Translations under genes and position numbers: made by a program
The notes under the pieces: generated by a model
The model's database searches: none
What the model was told of the DNA's origin: nothing
Seen by the model: only the letters and a program-made list of their open reading frames with translations
Shown: positions 24,740-37,550 of the stretch, in pieces
Position numbering within the stretch: the stretch's first letter is position 1
Layout of the letters: every line of letters starts with the position of its first letter
Origin: Hydractinia symbiolongicarpus
Taxonomy: Eukaryota; Cnidaria; Hydrozoa; Anthoathecata; Hydractiniidae
Direction of reading: 5' to 3'
NCBI RefSeq assembly: GCF_029227915.1
Contig: NC_079875.1
Coordinates: 26,670,001 to 26,734,000, forward strand
DNA length: 64,000 nucleotides

Positions 24740-26820
24740 GATTTTAAGTACGACCACGGTGGTGGAGTTGAATATATATCGAGAATAAAATTTCGTTGTC
24801 GAGACTAATAAAGAATAAGTCGACGCCAAAATAGACTCGAACTTTAATAATTTCTAGGCTGAAATTATTCTTTCAAGCACCTGCTTATACATGTGGTACC
24901 ATGCTCTTTTTTCTTGCACCTTCTTATGGTGTAAAAACAATAGCCCATTGCATTCAACAGTTTTAAAAAAGTTGAATATGTTATGGGATTTGTCATATTT
25001 TTCATAAATTTCAGATTTTAAAGCCAAACACGTGGCTAAGAAAATATACACAATTACAATACACTTTTTTCCCTAAAAATATTTTGTGTTTTGAGATAAA
25101 GGAAGCATTAAACTCAGTCCCAGTTATTTTTTTATTGTCTAACTTGTACAGCCTAAACGTATATCACTAAGTCAATAATGACTTATCATTGTGGGAAACC
25201 ACTTTGTGAATCAGTTTATGACTATCTCGCCTGTGAGGATAAAACCGCTCCCTTTATTTATTTTGGTTATAAACTTTTACACATTTTAAAGATTTTTATT
25301 TGTTTGCTGGTATTTCAAGTTAAAAGAAATAGGCCAAAATATATTTTTAAAAAATGATTTATTTTTTTAGCTGGCTTAAATTTACGCAAACTTAGTGGCT
25401 ACATCTAGCCTGCTTAACGTGTCCTAAAAGTTCTTTTAACAACTGACGGGAGTCATTCCATAGGGTTTAAAACCTCGTGGTCAGTAGGCCAAGTAGCATA
25501 CACTACTTTGGATTGTAAATGAACTTTTCCAAATTCTGACTTAAAGAAACGATTCCGCATTAAGCAGACATTCTTTGGTTTGATAGACATTCTGGTTTAA
25601 TTTCTTTTATATTAACGATAATGGCCCCTGACTAGTGTTGCGTTTGTTGTGTATGCTAGACACAGTCCCTTCAGATTCTCCGTGGTTGGATTGTCATAAA
25701 ACTTCTCATATTTAGGAATACACTGGAGCATGTTTAACTTTATCCATTGAGGACGAGTAGAAGAAAATCTACTCACAGTGTAATGACTGGTCAAACTATA
25801 CAAACAAGCACCTAGCTTTCCCAATACGCATACTCTACAACATATTGATCTTTACGCTCTTTTGTGTTTGGAATTTAAGGTTTTGAGTGCTTCTTCCATA
25901 CTCATATATATCTGACGAAAGGACAAAGATATTTCAATTTTAGCTTTTATTTTAACACAACGAACTCTGTCATATCATTGTGTAAGGAGGATGCTGGTTC
26001 GCTCAGTGCAACATTGGGTCTTCAAACATACTTGCAAGACCGTGTCTTCATTCTCACATTTATCACGTCAATCGATAAAAAATCTCCATCATCAAGTCCT
26101 ATAAGAATTGTTTGAGATACCTCAATAAATAATTACGTTTTAATTATTCTTTCTCAAATCATAGTTACGAATTTGAACAGTAACACACAACCTTGTCATC
26201 ATTAAAACTTACCCTCGGCCATCGTTCTTCGACATCGCCTTGTCATTCGAAAGCAACGTCTTTAAACACGATGAGTGCATACACAGAGCGGTTGATTTCT
26301 CTCCTAGTCGAGTTAAACGACTTAGTTGAGATGATGCCATGGGCGCTTTTCACCGCACTCCTTGGCAGTCGGCGGCAGTTCATTCTCTCCATGCTGAACA
26401 AATTATTTTCAGTAACATACGACCATGCCAGGGCCTTTCCAATGTACTATGAAAACGCCCTATTTCATCTGGTTTCGACCAGAAAATATGTGCTCTTTGT
26501 CGGGAAAAATGGACGAATGTGTGTTTTGTTTATTACATTTTGTTTTGTTCTGTTTTTGCAGTTCCTACGTTTTAGTAGGAGCACATTCAATCGGCTATCA
26601 TCTTGAGTACAAGAACGAGGTCAACAACCAATCTCGTTTCCAGAGATTTTTTTGCTTTAACAGCAAAAGAGGCGCAGGGAACAAGATTAAACCAGTCAAA
26701 TTTTTCAAATTTCGCAACACGAACAGTTACAAGATGCAAATAAAGTAAGTTGGTCTGGAGTTATTAAATAACCGCAAGAAGAAAATAAAAAAATAACATT
26801 GGCAACTGTTCACACATGTA
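24740..26820. other. Intergenic, nothing recognised
   Basis: About 2 kb of AT-rich DNA without RNA genes or domains I can name. A + frame at 26193-26606 is open for about 137 codons (ERLISLLVELNDLVEM), but I cannot place it and it uses no ATG at its start. The stretch could include decayed upstream parts of the BEL/Pao element that follows. Confidence 0.3.
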
Positions 26821-27300
26821 GTCAATTCCATGAACGTCTTGTTCGTTCCGTAAAAACATCTCTTAAGTAGTTTCTAACGTTTAAAGAGTTACAAACTGTT
26901 TTATGTGAAGTCGAGAGTGTAATCAATTCAAGACCACTCTGTTATGCGAGTGATGAAGACATTGGACATCACCTCTTATCATCTTATCTTTGGGAGATCA
27001 TTGAACCATGCCACAACTACTAACTAACCGATTACTGTATTAGATGCGACTGAATGCACTGAATGCACGGTCTTAGAACATATTTGGAAACGCTTTAGTA
27101 TAACTTATTTAAACGAACTCAGGCAACGACACCCATACGAAAGGAAGAAGACAGCAGACGAAGAGTTGAGGCTGAATGATATTGTACTTATCAAGGACGA
27201 CACACCCACATCATGCTCGCAATGGAAAATCAGAAAGATAGAAAAAATAATTGTTGGAAAGGACGGTCGAACTCGAAGTCAAGAATTGAAATGTTGTTAC
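26821..27300 (+). pseudogene. BEL/Pao LTR-retrotransposon polyprotein, C-terminal relic
   Basis: Read with frame changes, the stretch gives FHERLVRSVKTSLK (about 26830), LQTVLCEVESVINSRPL (about 26890-26945), then LNELRQRHPYERKKT (about 27110), LRLNDIVLIKDDTPTS and IRKIEKIIVGKDGRTRS (27166-27280). This is the segment after the integrase core, characteristic of BEL/Pao Pol. Stops after SLK and around 26970-27010 show decay. The element is cut off at about 27300, exactly where the satellite array begins. No LTR is seen. Confidence 0.8.
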
Positions 27301-27302
27301 TT

Positions 27303-30300
27303 CAGGGTCAACAACATCGTCTCAGGTTCGATATATTTTAACCGTAAAATTGATAAACGAGGCATTTAAAGTGACTAGTCTCATATAGCTATTTGCGATT
27401 TTTCGTTTTGATGAAGGATAATTGTACTTTAGGGTCGACAACATCTCAGTTTCCATATATTCAAGCCGTAAAATTGATAAACGAGGTATTTCAAAGTGAC
27501 GAGTATTATATATTTGTGATTTTTCGTATTGATAAAGGATAATTGTAATTTAGGGTCGACAACGTCTCAGTTTCCTTATATTTTAGCCGTAAAATTAATA
27601 CACGAGGTATTTAAAAGTGACGAGTGTCTCATATATTTGCAATTTTTCGTATTGATGCAGGATAATTGTCATTTAGGGTCAACAACCTCGTCTAAAGTTC
27701 TATATATTTTAACCGTAAAATTGATAAACGAGGCATTTAAAAGAGACGAGTATCATATGTTTGAGATTTTTCGAGTTGATACAAGATAATTGTCATTTAG
27801 GGACGACAACCTCGTTTTAGGTTCTATATATTATAGTCATCAAAATGATAAACGAGACATTTCAAAATGACGAGTATCGTATATTTGCGACTTTTCGTAT
27901 TGATACAAGATAATTGTCACTTAGGGACGACAACCTCGCCTCACGTTCTATATATTTTAGTCGTAAAATTGATAAACGAGGTATTTCAAAGTGACTAGCC
28001 TCATATAGCTACTTGCGATTTTTCGTATTGATACAAGATAAGTGTCATTTAGGGACGACAATCTCGTCTCACGTTCTATGCATTTTAGCCGTGGAATTGG
28101 TAAACGAGGCATTTAAATGAGACAAATGTCTCCTATATTTGCGATTTTTCGTATTGATACAGGATAATTGTCATTTAGCGTCAACAACCTCGTCTCAGGT
28201 TCGATATATTTTAACCGTAAAATTGATAAACGAGGTATTTAAAGGAGACAAATGTCTCATATATTTGCGACTTTTCGTATTGATACAGGATAATTGTCAT
28301 TTAGGGTCAACAACGTCTCAGTTTCCATATATTTTAGCCGTAAAAGTGATAAACGAGGCATTTAAAAGTGACTAGTCTCATATAGCTATTTGCGATTTTT
28401 CGTATTGATAAAGGATAATTGTACGTTAGGGTCGACAACATCTCAGTTTCCATATATTCAAGCCGTAAAATTGATAAACGAGGCATTTAAAAGAGATGAG
28501 TGTCTCATATATTTGCGATTTTTCGTATTGATAAAGGATAATTGTAATTTAGGGTCGACAACGTCTCAGTTTCCTTATATTTTAGCCGTAAAATTAATAC
28601 ACGAGGTATTTAAAAGTGACGAGTGTCTCATATATTTGCAATTTTTCGTATTGATGCAGGATAATTGTCATTTAGGGTCAACAACCTCGTCTAAAGTTCT
28701 ATATATTTTAACCGTAAAATTGATAAACGAGGCATTTAAAAGAGACGAGTATCATATGTTTGAGATTTTTCGAGTTGATACAAGATAATTGTCATTTAGG
28801 GACGACAACCTCGTTTTAGGTTCTATATATTATAGTCATCAAAATGATAAACGAGACATTTCAAAATGACGAGTATCGTATATTTGCGACTTTTCGTATT
28901 GATACAAGATAATTGTCACTTAGGGACGACAACCTCGCCTCACGTTCTATATATTTTAGTCGTAAAATTGATAAACGAGGTATTTCAAAGTGACTAGCCT
29001 CATATAGCTACTTGCGATTTTTCGTATTGATACAAGATAAGTGTCATTTAGGGACGACAATCTCGTCTCACGTTCTATGCATTTTAGCCGTGGAATTGGT
29101 AAACGAGGCATTTAAATGAGACAAATGTCTCCTATATTTGCGATTTTTCGTATTGATACAGGATAATTGTCATTTAGCGTCAACAACCTCGTCTCAGGTT
29201 CGATATATTTTAACCGTAAAATTGATAAACGAGGTATTTAAAGGAGACAAATGTCTCATATATTTGCGACTTTTCGTATTGATACAGGATAATTGTCATT
29301 TAGGGTCAACAACGTCTCAGTTTCCATATATTTTAGCCGTAAAAGTGATAAACGAGGCATTTAAAAGTGACTAGTCTCATATAGCTATTTGCGATTTTTC
29401 GTATTGATAAAGGATAATTGTACGTTAGGGTCGACAACATCTCAGTTTCCATATATTCAAGCCGTAAAATTGATAAACGAGGCATTTAAAAGAGATGAGT
29501 GTCTCATATATTTGCGATTTTTCGTATTTATGCAAGACTAGTCGTTATCCCGTGGAAAAATCCACGGGTTCGCCAGTCCTTTTTATGCCACTTTGCGTGC
29601 GTCTCGCTACCTGCACAGCTAAGCTACCATTTTGCGTGACAGACAGACGGACGGACGGACGTATGCGGGTATTATAATATAGGTAATTGTTATTTTGGGT
29701 CGACAATCTCGTCTCAGGTTCTATATAATTTAGCTGTGGAATTGGCAAACGAGGCATTTGAAAGTGACGAGTACCTCATATATTTGCCATTTTTTGTATT
29801 GATACAAGATAAGTGTCATTTAGGGACGACAATCTCGTCTCACGTTGTATACATTTTAACCGTGGAATTGGTAAACGAGGCATTTAAATGAGACAAATGT
29901 CTCCTATATTTGCGATTTTTGGTATTGATACAGGATAATTGTCATTTAGGGTCAACAACCTCGTCTCAGTTTCCATATATTTTAACCGTAAAATTGTTAA
30001 AGAGGCATTTAAATGAGCCAAATGTCTCCTATATTTGCGATTTTTTGTAATGATACAGGATAATTGTCATTTAGGGTTAACAACCTCGTCCCAAATTCTA
30101 TATATTTTACCGTAAAATTGATAAAGGAGGCATTTAAAAGAGACGAGTGTCTTATATATTTGCGATTTTTCTTATTGATACAAGATAATTGTCATTTAGG
30201 GACGACAATCTTGTCTCAGATTCTATATATTTTAGCCGTAAAATTGATAAACGAAGCATTTAAAAAAAGACAAGTGTGATATAGTTGCGATTTTCTGCAT

Positions 30301-32710
30301 TTATACAAGATAATTGTCATTTAGGGTCGACATCATCGTTTCAGGTTCTATATATTTTAGCCGTAAAATGGATAAACGAGGCATTTAAAAGAGACGAGTG
30401 CGATATATTTGCGATTTTTCGCAATTATGAAAGATAATTGTCATTTAGGATCGACAACCTCGTTTCAGGTTCTATATATTTTAGTCTTCAAATTGATAAA
30501 AGAGGCATTTCAAAGTGACGAGTATCATATATTTGCGATTTTTCGTATTGATACAAGACTAGTCGTTATCCCGTGCAAAAATCCACGGGTTCTCCAGTCC
30601 TTTTTATGCCACATTGCGTGCGTCTCGCTACCTGCACAGCTAAGCTACCATTCTGCGTGACAGAAAGACGGACGGACGGACGTATACGGGTATTATAATA
30701 TAGGTAAATGTTATTTTGGGTCGACAATCTCGTCTCAGGTTCTATATATTATAGCCGTGGAATTGGTAAACGAGGCATTTAAATGAGACAAATGTATCCT
30801 ATATTTGCGATTTTTCGTATTGATACAGGATAATTGTCATTTAGGGTCAACAACCTTGTCTCAGTTTCCATATATTTTAACCGTAAAAGTGATAAACGAG
30901 GCATTTAAAAGTGACTAGTCTCATATAGCTATTTGCGATTTTTCGTATTGATAAAGGATAATTGTACGTTAGGGTCGACAACATCTCAGTTTCCATATAT
31001 TCAAGCCGTAAAATTGATAAACGAGGCATTTAAAAGAGATGAGTGTCTCATATATTTGCGATTTTTCGTATTTATGCAAGACTAGTCGTTATCCCGTGGA
31101 AAAATCCACGGGTTCGCCAGTCCTTTTTATGCCACTTTGCGTGCGTCTCGCTACCTGCACAGCTAAGCTACCATTTTGCGTGACAGACAGACGGACGGAC
31201 GGACGTATGCGGGTATTATAATATAGGTAATTGTTATTTTGGGTCGACAATCTCGTCTCAGGTTCTATATAATTTAGCTGTGGAATTGGCAAACGAGGCA
31301 TTTGAAAGTGACGAGTACCTCATATATTTGCCATTTTTTGTATTGATACAAGATAAGTGTCATTTAGGGACGACAATCTCGTCTCACGTTGTATACATTT
31401 TAACCGTGGAATTGGTAAACGAGGCATTTAAATGAGACAAATGTCTCCTATATTTGCGATTTTTCGTATTGATACAGGATAATTGTCATTTAGGGTCAAC
31501 AACCTCGTCTCAGTTTCCATATTTTTAACCGTAAAATTGTTAAAGAGGCATTTAAATGAGCCAAATGTCTCCTATATTTGCGATTTTTTGTAATGATACA
31601 GGATAATTGTCATTTAGGGTTAACAACCTCGTCCCAAATTCTATATATTTTACCGTAAAATTGATAAAGGAGGCATTTAAAAGAGACGAGTGTCTTATAT
31701 ATTTGCGATTTTTCTTATTGATACAAGATAATTGTCATTTAGGGACGACAATCTTGTCTCAGATTCTATATATTTTAGCCGTAAAATTGATAAACGAAGC
31801 ATTTAAAAAAAGACAAGTGTGATATAGTTGCGATTTTCTGCATTTATACAAGATAATTGTCATTTAGGGTCGACATCATCGTTTCAGGTTCTATATATTT
31901 TAGCCGTAAAATGGATAAACGAGGCATTTAAAAGAGACGAGTGCGATATATTTGCGATTTTTCGCAATTATGAAAGATAATTGTCATTTAGGATCGACAA
32001 CCTCGTTTCAGGTTCTATATATTTTAGTCTTCAAATTGATAAAAGAGGCATTTCAAAGTGACGAGTATCATATATTTGCGATTTTTCGTATTGATACAAG
32101 ACTAGTCGTTATCCCGTGCAAAAATCCACGGGTTCTCCAGTCCTTTTTATGCCACATTGCGTGCGTCTCGCTACCTGCACAGCTAAGCTACCATTCTGCG
32201 TGACAGAAAGACGGACGGACGGACGTATACGGGTATTATAATATAGGTAAATGTTATTTTGGGTCGACAATCTCGTCTCAGGTTCTATATATTATAGCCG
32301 TGGAATTGGTAAACGAGGCATTTAAATGAGACAAATGTATCCTATATTTGCGATTTTTCGTATTGATACAGGATAATTGTCATTTAGGGTCAACAACCTT
32401 GTCTCAGTTTCCATATATTTTAACCGTAAAATTGTTAAACGAGGCATTTAAATGAGACAAATGTCTTCTATATTTGCGATTTTTCGTATTGATACAGGAT
32501 AGTTGTCATTTAGGGTTAACAACCTCGTCTCAAATTCTATATATTTTAACCGTAAAATTGATAAAGGAGGCATTTAAAAGAGACTAGTGTCTCATATATT
32601 TGCGATTTTTCTTATTGATACAAGGTAATTGACATTTAGGGACGACAATCTCGTCTCAGATTCTATATATTTTAGCCGTAAAATGGATAAACGAGGCATT
32701 TAAAAAGGGC
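27303..32710 (+). repeat. Satellite array, left block (~126-bp monomer with higher-order duplications)
   Basis: Over forty tandem copies of a ~120-126-bp monomer fill this block. The monomer reads roughly GATAATTGTCATTTAGGGTC, then (A/G)ACAACCTCGTCTCAGGTTC, TATATATTTTAGCCGTAAAA, TTGATAAACGAGGCATTTAA, and ends ATATTTGCGATTTTTCGTAT. Larger units are superimposed. A ~999-bp block (about 27522-28525) is repeated at 28521-29524. A ~1543-bp block (about 29335-30877) is repeated at 30878-32420 almost identically. The block is interrupted by four 146-bp Helitron-like units and ends at the insertion site of the 5.46-kb transposon. No centromere-like or telomere-like motif was recognised. Confidence 0.92.
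29538..32247 (-). mobile_element. Four 146-bp Helitron-like units inside the left satellite block
   Basis: Copies at 29538-29683, 30559-30704, 31082-31227 and 32102-32247. On the minus strand each starts CCTATATTATAATACCCG and ends with a hairpin in which CCCGTGG pairs with CCACGGG (CCCGTGCAAAA variant in two copies), then ATAACGACTAG. An A precedes and a T follows, the A/T target typical of Helitrons. All sit at the same position in a monomer (AAGA / TAA). Non-coding. Copies 1 and 3, and 2 and 4, are pairs made by the ~1543-bp duplication. Confidence 0.7.
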
Positions 32711-33732
32711 GAGCACGGCGGGCTGTGTGCCGTATAAAAACATCAAACTTACGCATGGAACGGCCCGTCAAATTTTTTCATGTGGTATTACATAGCTTTT
32801 TAACACAAATGAACACTCCGGCAATCCGCGTACGTTTGGGATAGGCAAAACTGTATCTAAAGTGTGGAGGAGAGGAAAATAATATGGCTGCCGAAGGAAC
32901 CCTTATTTGGAGAAGAACAGCGAAGCGAATGTGGATTTATTTTAACTTATTTGGAGCACAAACTTGATATAAAGTATTATTTTGTGGCTGTCTTTAGAAT
33001 TAGTCATCAAATTATATTCAATTATAACAAAAGAGTAGGGCATGCAAATGATGATTAAGAGCAGTATAATAGCTATAGCTATACATAGCTAGCTAGAAAC
33101 AACAAAACATAAGAAAATTCTTTTCAGTTTTAACATAATTTTAACCTGAACAAGTCATATATACAAATGCAAAAACAAACAGAACAACATATACATAAGA
33201 AATAAAACTTATATCTAGAGTATAATATATAGCTATCTTCCCAGCACAAGAAATTTTCCAATCTATCAGAGATGAGTGTAGTGGTTACCAAAAAGAAATT
33301 TAGCTGAGAACATTAAAAATTTAGCAGGAGTAAAATTGCACTTCTCAAAGCTTATTGCAGAGATAAGTTTGGAAAAAGTAGGGAAAACGCTAACCGATCA
33401 CAAAGATAACTTCTGCAAAAATAAATAAAAAACATTTTATACTTTAAAGAATCGAAGCAATGTTGTTACTTTTCTTTAATATATCACACCGTGTAATGCC
33501 GTAGCACCAATTCATTAAATTGTGAGAATTTAAATTCACCTAAGCAAAAAAATCTGGAGAATTGAATTTTGCAAACGATGTGCTCCACAAAATTAAAGCA
33601 TATATAACAAAACAAAATAAATAAAATAAAAACCTCAGCAAAAAGCCAGGTTATTTCTCAAAAAAGTGACACGCTTCGAAAAAGAACATTTCACTGTTTC
33701 AGTAAAACGTTAAAAGATATTTCTCAACAACA

Positions 33733-34307
33733 TCTATATAATAATACGCCAGTTCTGTCTGTCTGTGACTTTTGCAAAGTGGATAAAATTTCTTTGATAA
33801 AGTCTATAAAACATCGTCTATAAATTTGTTCTGTGAATTACCAAACTTTGACGTTAAAGCAATATTGACGTCAAAGGAAAGTATATTAAGATTAGTGAAG
33901 CCATTGCATTGCACTTTTAAATTTAAGGCTAAATAACTTGGAAACGGGTGGAAATAACTGACGTCATCTCCTGCGTAGGAAACTAGGGACCACCTTTCAT
34001 CAATTTGGGTAAGTTTCCCAAACCTGGGTCCCTGAATCCGTTTCGGGAATGGACGGGTTGATGACGTCATCAAAAAACCTTCCAACCCTAATATCTCTGC
34101 AACCGTTTGTCAAAAATACACGATCCTATACATTTTCTTGATCAGCGCTTCAAGATCTATACGATGAAGGCAACAGGCATACACATTTCTGAAAAAAAAA
34201 GTTTAGTGTTCTGACATGTCTCTGCCGACGTCATCAAAATTTAAATGACGGTTATTTTTCTCTGTTATCCTGCTTAAGTGGATTTTTCCACGGGCCTTAT
34301 CGACTAG
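33733..34307 (+). mobile_element. Complete non-autonomous Helitron (575 bp)
   Basis: It begins TCTATATAATAATACG and ends with the hairpin GTGGATTTTTCCAC followed by GGGCCTTATCGACTAG. The host bases are A before and T after. TC start, 3' hairpin, CTAG end and A/T target together define a Helitron. No Rep/helicase is encoded. The interior contains several GACGTCA motifs. It sits inside the CACGGCGGG transposon, so it inserted later. Confidence 0.82.
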
Positions 34308-34642
34308 TATATATTAATATCATAAACATCTTAACAAATAAAGTTTTGTGAAAATTAAAAAATTGATTACAGTGCGTAACATTGTTTTGCTTTTTAAGTA
34401 AAATTTTCATGTTAGAAATTTTTTAGATTCCCTCATTCTCCAAATTTAACAGATTTCGCAAGAACCAAAAGTATATAAGTGTGACAATCTGGTGACAGTG
34501 CTCTCTACAAGTATAATAACACTGTAGTCTAGGAAACTATGAATTGACTATATCTCCAATATGATTCAACCTCAGACTTTTATATCTAAATTTTCTTCAA
34601 AACACTTATATATACTGTAACAAAAAATGATAAACTTGGCGT

Positions 34643-36991
34643 TTAAAAACTGTCAATGGCCCTTATCACAGTTTTCATATAATGACTATCACATATTTTA
34701 CAATCATCCGTTGTAGACATTCCGCAAAATGAACAACTGTCTGCACCAGGTGTTGGAACATATGAATTTGCCCTAGTGCAATATCGTTTCTTGTCAAAAC
34801 CATTTTCTCTTAAATGCACCAGTTGTATGAATTCATGTCTGAATATCAAAGGCCATCGGTTCTGAACGGTTGTATTTTCAGCGTATTTGGCAATACGCTG
34901 ATGTTTGTGTTCACGGCCTTCCATCGTGTTGCAACCCAAGCCGAAACCATATAGATCCAAGCATTCTCCTGCATTGTAGGGAGCGATGTTACAAAGAGTC
35001 CATAAACTTGGACTAACTTTCTGATCAAATACGCAGCAAGCTAAAAAGGAGATTGGCAACTTTATTCATATGTGCCAATAATTCTTCATTGAAATCTTCA
35101 ATTCTTACAGAATAAGACAAAAGTTGCCGTAAATGAACAGATTGGAAATGAATTTGGTGCAATCTTAAATTCACTCGTTCATCTTTAACATTACTCAGAA
35201 TCATCAAAATTAATCCTGCAAAGTGCTTCATGTACAAAAAACTTTCTTTGCCACGGAATCTGAAACTAAAGTCCTTTTCTGTGCCTTTACTGGAATTTTC
35301 ATTGTACCAAGTTTTTAATTTCTTGGCTAAAAAATTGCAATTCATATCATGTTTAACCAAGTTCACAAATTTCGAAAACAAACAGGTTTCAGGTAGATCA
35401 ATAAAGGACTTGGCATCTTTGACATTCGATTGTGCCATACATATCTTGAACAAAATCATAAATCTCTCTTTCACAGTGTTATTTTTTAAATGTAACGGTT
35501 CGGCTTTTGCGTAATCTATGAAATTTTCCATCCGAGGCATAAATTCTTGACGACTTGCGAGCTCATTTGCAATATAAGAAGTTAACTTTGAACGCTTTGT
35601 GGCAGCAGAGGTTTTGTTTTTTTCTAAAGATTTCTTTTTCATTGTTACTTTCTGAGAATCAGTGACTCTTTTGTTGTAATTAAAGGGCACCCAATCACCA
35701 CCATTTTTACTAAACTTCTTTTTGTAATTATTTGAATCAGCTTGGGTGACATTAGCAAACGATGAAAAATAAAAAGCAGAATTTGACAATTCCCCAGCAA
35801 GAAATGCCAGCATTTTCATATCATTAGGCAACTCTGTAAATTTGAATTCAACCTTAACAACATTTTGTTTATGTTGCAATGAGAAGATGTTGTTTTCTAA
35901 GTACTTCATATCCGACACCAGTTTGTGATATATGAACTTTCCTCTATGTCGGCACCAAATAACAAAAATTGTTCGTCACTACTAGCTAAGCGGTTTCCTA
36001 TATTCAGGAAACTTATAAGAATTGACATACCACATATCGGTGCACCATCACCACCAATTGCTGCAGCAAACAGTAAAGAATCTTCAGTCTTTTTAGGAAT
36101 GTTTTCGAATGACTTTAACTTATCTGATCTATCGTCATTGACACGGACGTAAAAATGAGCAAGTCGAATAATATATTCTGCAGGATTCCCGTACATTCCA
36201 GTCACATGTTCTTCTTCATTTTGGCATTGAAAATCAGATACAGGAAGGAGGGTACCAATGTCAATTTCATTTACAATCTCCGATAACTTACTGTAAGGTA
36301 CATAATTGGTCACTTTCTGATTTTTGTACTTTACGTTGTTATTCGCTTTCCTCAACGACATATATTTTCTTTTACCAAGAACATTGTGACTGTAGTATGT
36401 ATTGAGTGACCTTAGCACATTAGCCTCAGAAGAAGTAAATTCCTTGGACCAGCTACCGACAATATCTGCACGTAAGGAATTTGTCAATGCTGCTTTTGTG
36501 GAAAGAATATCTTTACTCAATTTCTTAGCGCATTTTTTAGCTGCTAAGGTGTCTAACATCCCAGTAACTGCAGGCTGAATGTTTTCATCAGTTCCACCAT
36601 GAATGGCAATGCATGGCTTCATGGTTTCTTTCCTCCTGATGATTTTTGATTTCAAATTTAATCCTATTCTAGTCGGCCGTAATCTCCTTTGCCTAGCTAA
36701 TCGTGAAGTTATTCTAACCTCTCTACTTGACAACTTCTTTCTATTTATGCTCAAATTAGTGCGAACAAGATTTTCTTCTAATGAATGAACCTGGTGTTTC
36801 TTATGGGACACTTTTCTACTTTTTAACTTAACTTCACTAGACAATTCTTTTAGTTGAGCATTTAGCTGACAGACTTTTAAAGTTTGTTCATTTATCTTGT
36901 TCTCCATATCACTTATTATTTTTTGGTTTTTGCGAAAAATACCAAGATAACTGTTTTTCAAGTTCAAAGATTTGCTACCTTTAGGTGGCAT
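34643..36991 (-). pseudogene. Large transposon-encoded protein, unnamed family, two frameshifts
   Basis: Corrected for two single-base frameshifts (near 35930 and 35043), this is one frame of about 780 codons from the ATG at 36991. A Lys-rich coiled coil (about residues 20-75) comes first. Conserved-looking blocks follow: IAIHGGTDENIQPAVTGML, AAAIGGDGAPICGMS, FLLFGADIEESS, TELPNDMKMLAFLAGELSNS, SLWTLCNIAPYNAGECL, TMEGREHKHQRIAKYAENTT and WPLIFRHEFIQLV. A C-terminal metal-binding-like module has CSFC...CKIC...H. The Asp in GGDGAP and the Asp/Glu in NDMK...GEL could be a DDE-type active site, but that is inference. The layout inside a transposon argues for a transposase. I recall similar unnamed proteins in cnidarian genomes but can give no family name. 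Confidence 0.7.
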
Positions 36992-37043
36992 TAGCAAAGC
37001 TCATCAAATCAACAAAACATAATAGCTACATAATACTATACAT

Positions 37044-37550
37044 TTAAAAACTGCATAATGTTCCATATTTGTTCATGACAGCATATTTTACTCGAAAAAC
37101 ACACAATCCACTTTTAATATTATACATTAAAACAGCCTCGTTATTATCATCCACAACAACTTCAGCTTTGTTTCCAAGGTTATTTGTTTTTTTTAAGTAT
37201 TCGTCTGTCGATGATCCGTCGATACTTTTTTTTAAGTGGAAATTCATACAACCTAAATGGTTGAATTTGATGATGTAGCTTGTTGGTTTCCCTTGTTTAT
37301 TTCCTTTCACTTCTGTTGTTCGTCCAAATGAAATTTTAAAATCTCTTATTGCTTTATAGTATTTGTAAAACACTTCTGGACAAATATATTCCCCCACTTC
37401 AGCAACCCAGGGATTCTTGAATTTTTGTTTAAAAGTCAAGCGCCTATATATCCCCTGTAATATTCTCTTGAAATGAAATTGAATTATCTCGTATGTTTTG
37501 ACATGTTTATTAGCCAACACTTGATAAGTTTCTAGCGGTTCGAAGTTCAT
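37044..37550 (-). CDS. Upstream partner ORF of the CACGGCGGG transposon, function unknown
   Basis: A 168-residue open frame from a true ATG at 37550 (MNFEPLETYQVLANKHVKTY). It stops at 37044, 52 bp before the start of the large protein on the same strand. The two could share a transcript, or this could be an upstream exon or a second element protein. It is basic and soluble, with no signal peptide, and I recognise no domain. FNHLGCMNFHLKKS and KAEVVVDDNNEAVLMYN look like beta strands. It has no internal stop. Confidence 0.5.
   Translation of the reverse strand: MNFEPLETYQVLANKHVKTYEIIQFHFKRILQGIYRRLTFKQKFKNPWVAEVGEYICPEVFYKYYKAIRDFKISFGRTTEVKGNKQGKPTSYIIKFNHLGCMNFHLKKSIDGSSTDEYLKKTNNLGNKAEVVVDDNNEAVLMYNIKSGLCVFRVKYAVMNKYGTLCSF

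Noticed and set aside
26193-26606. 137-codon + frame as a gene
   Set aside because: No ATG at its start, no recognisable domain, next to decayed retrotransposon sequence.
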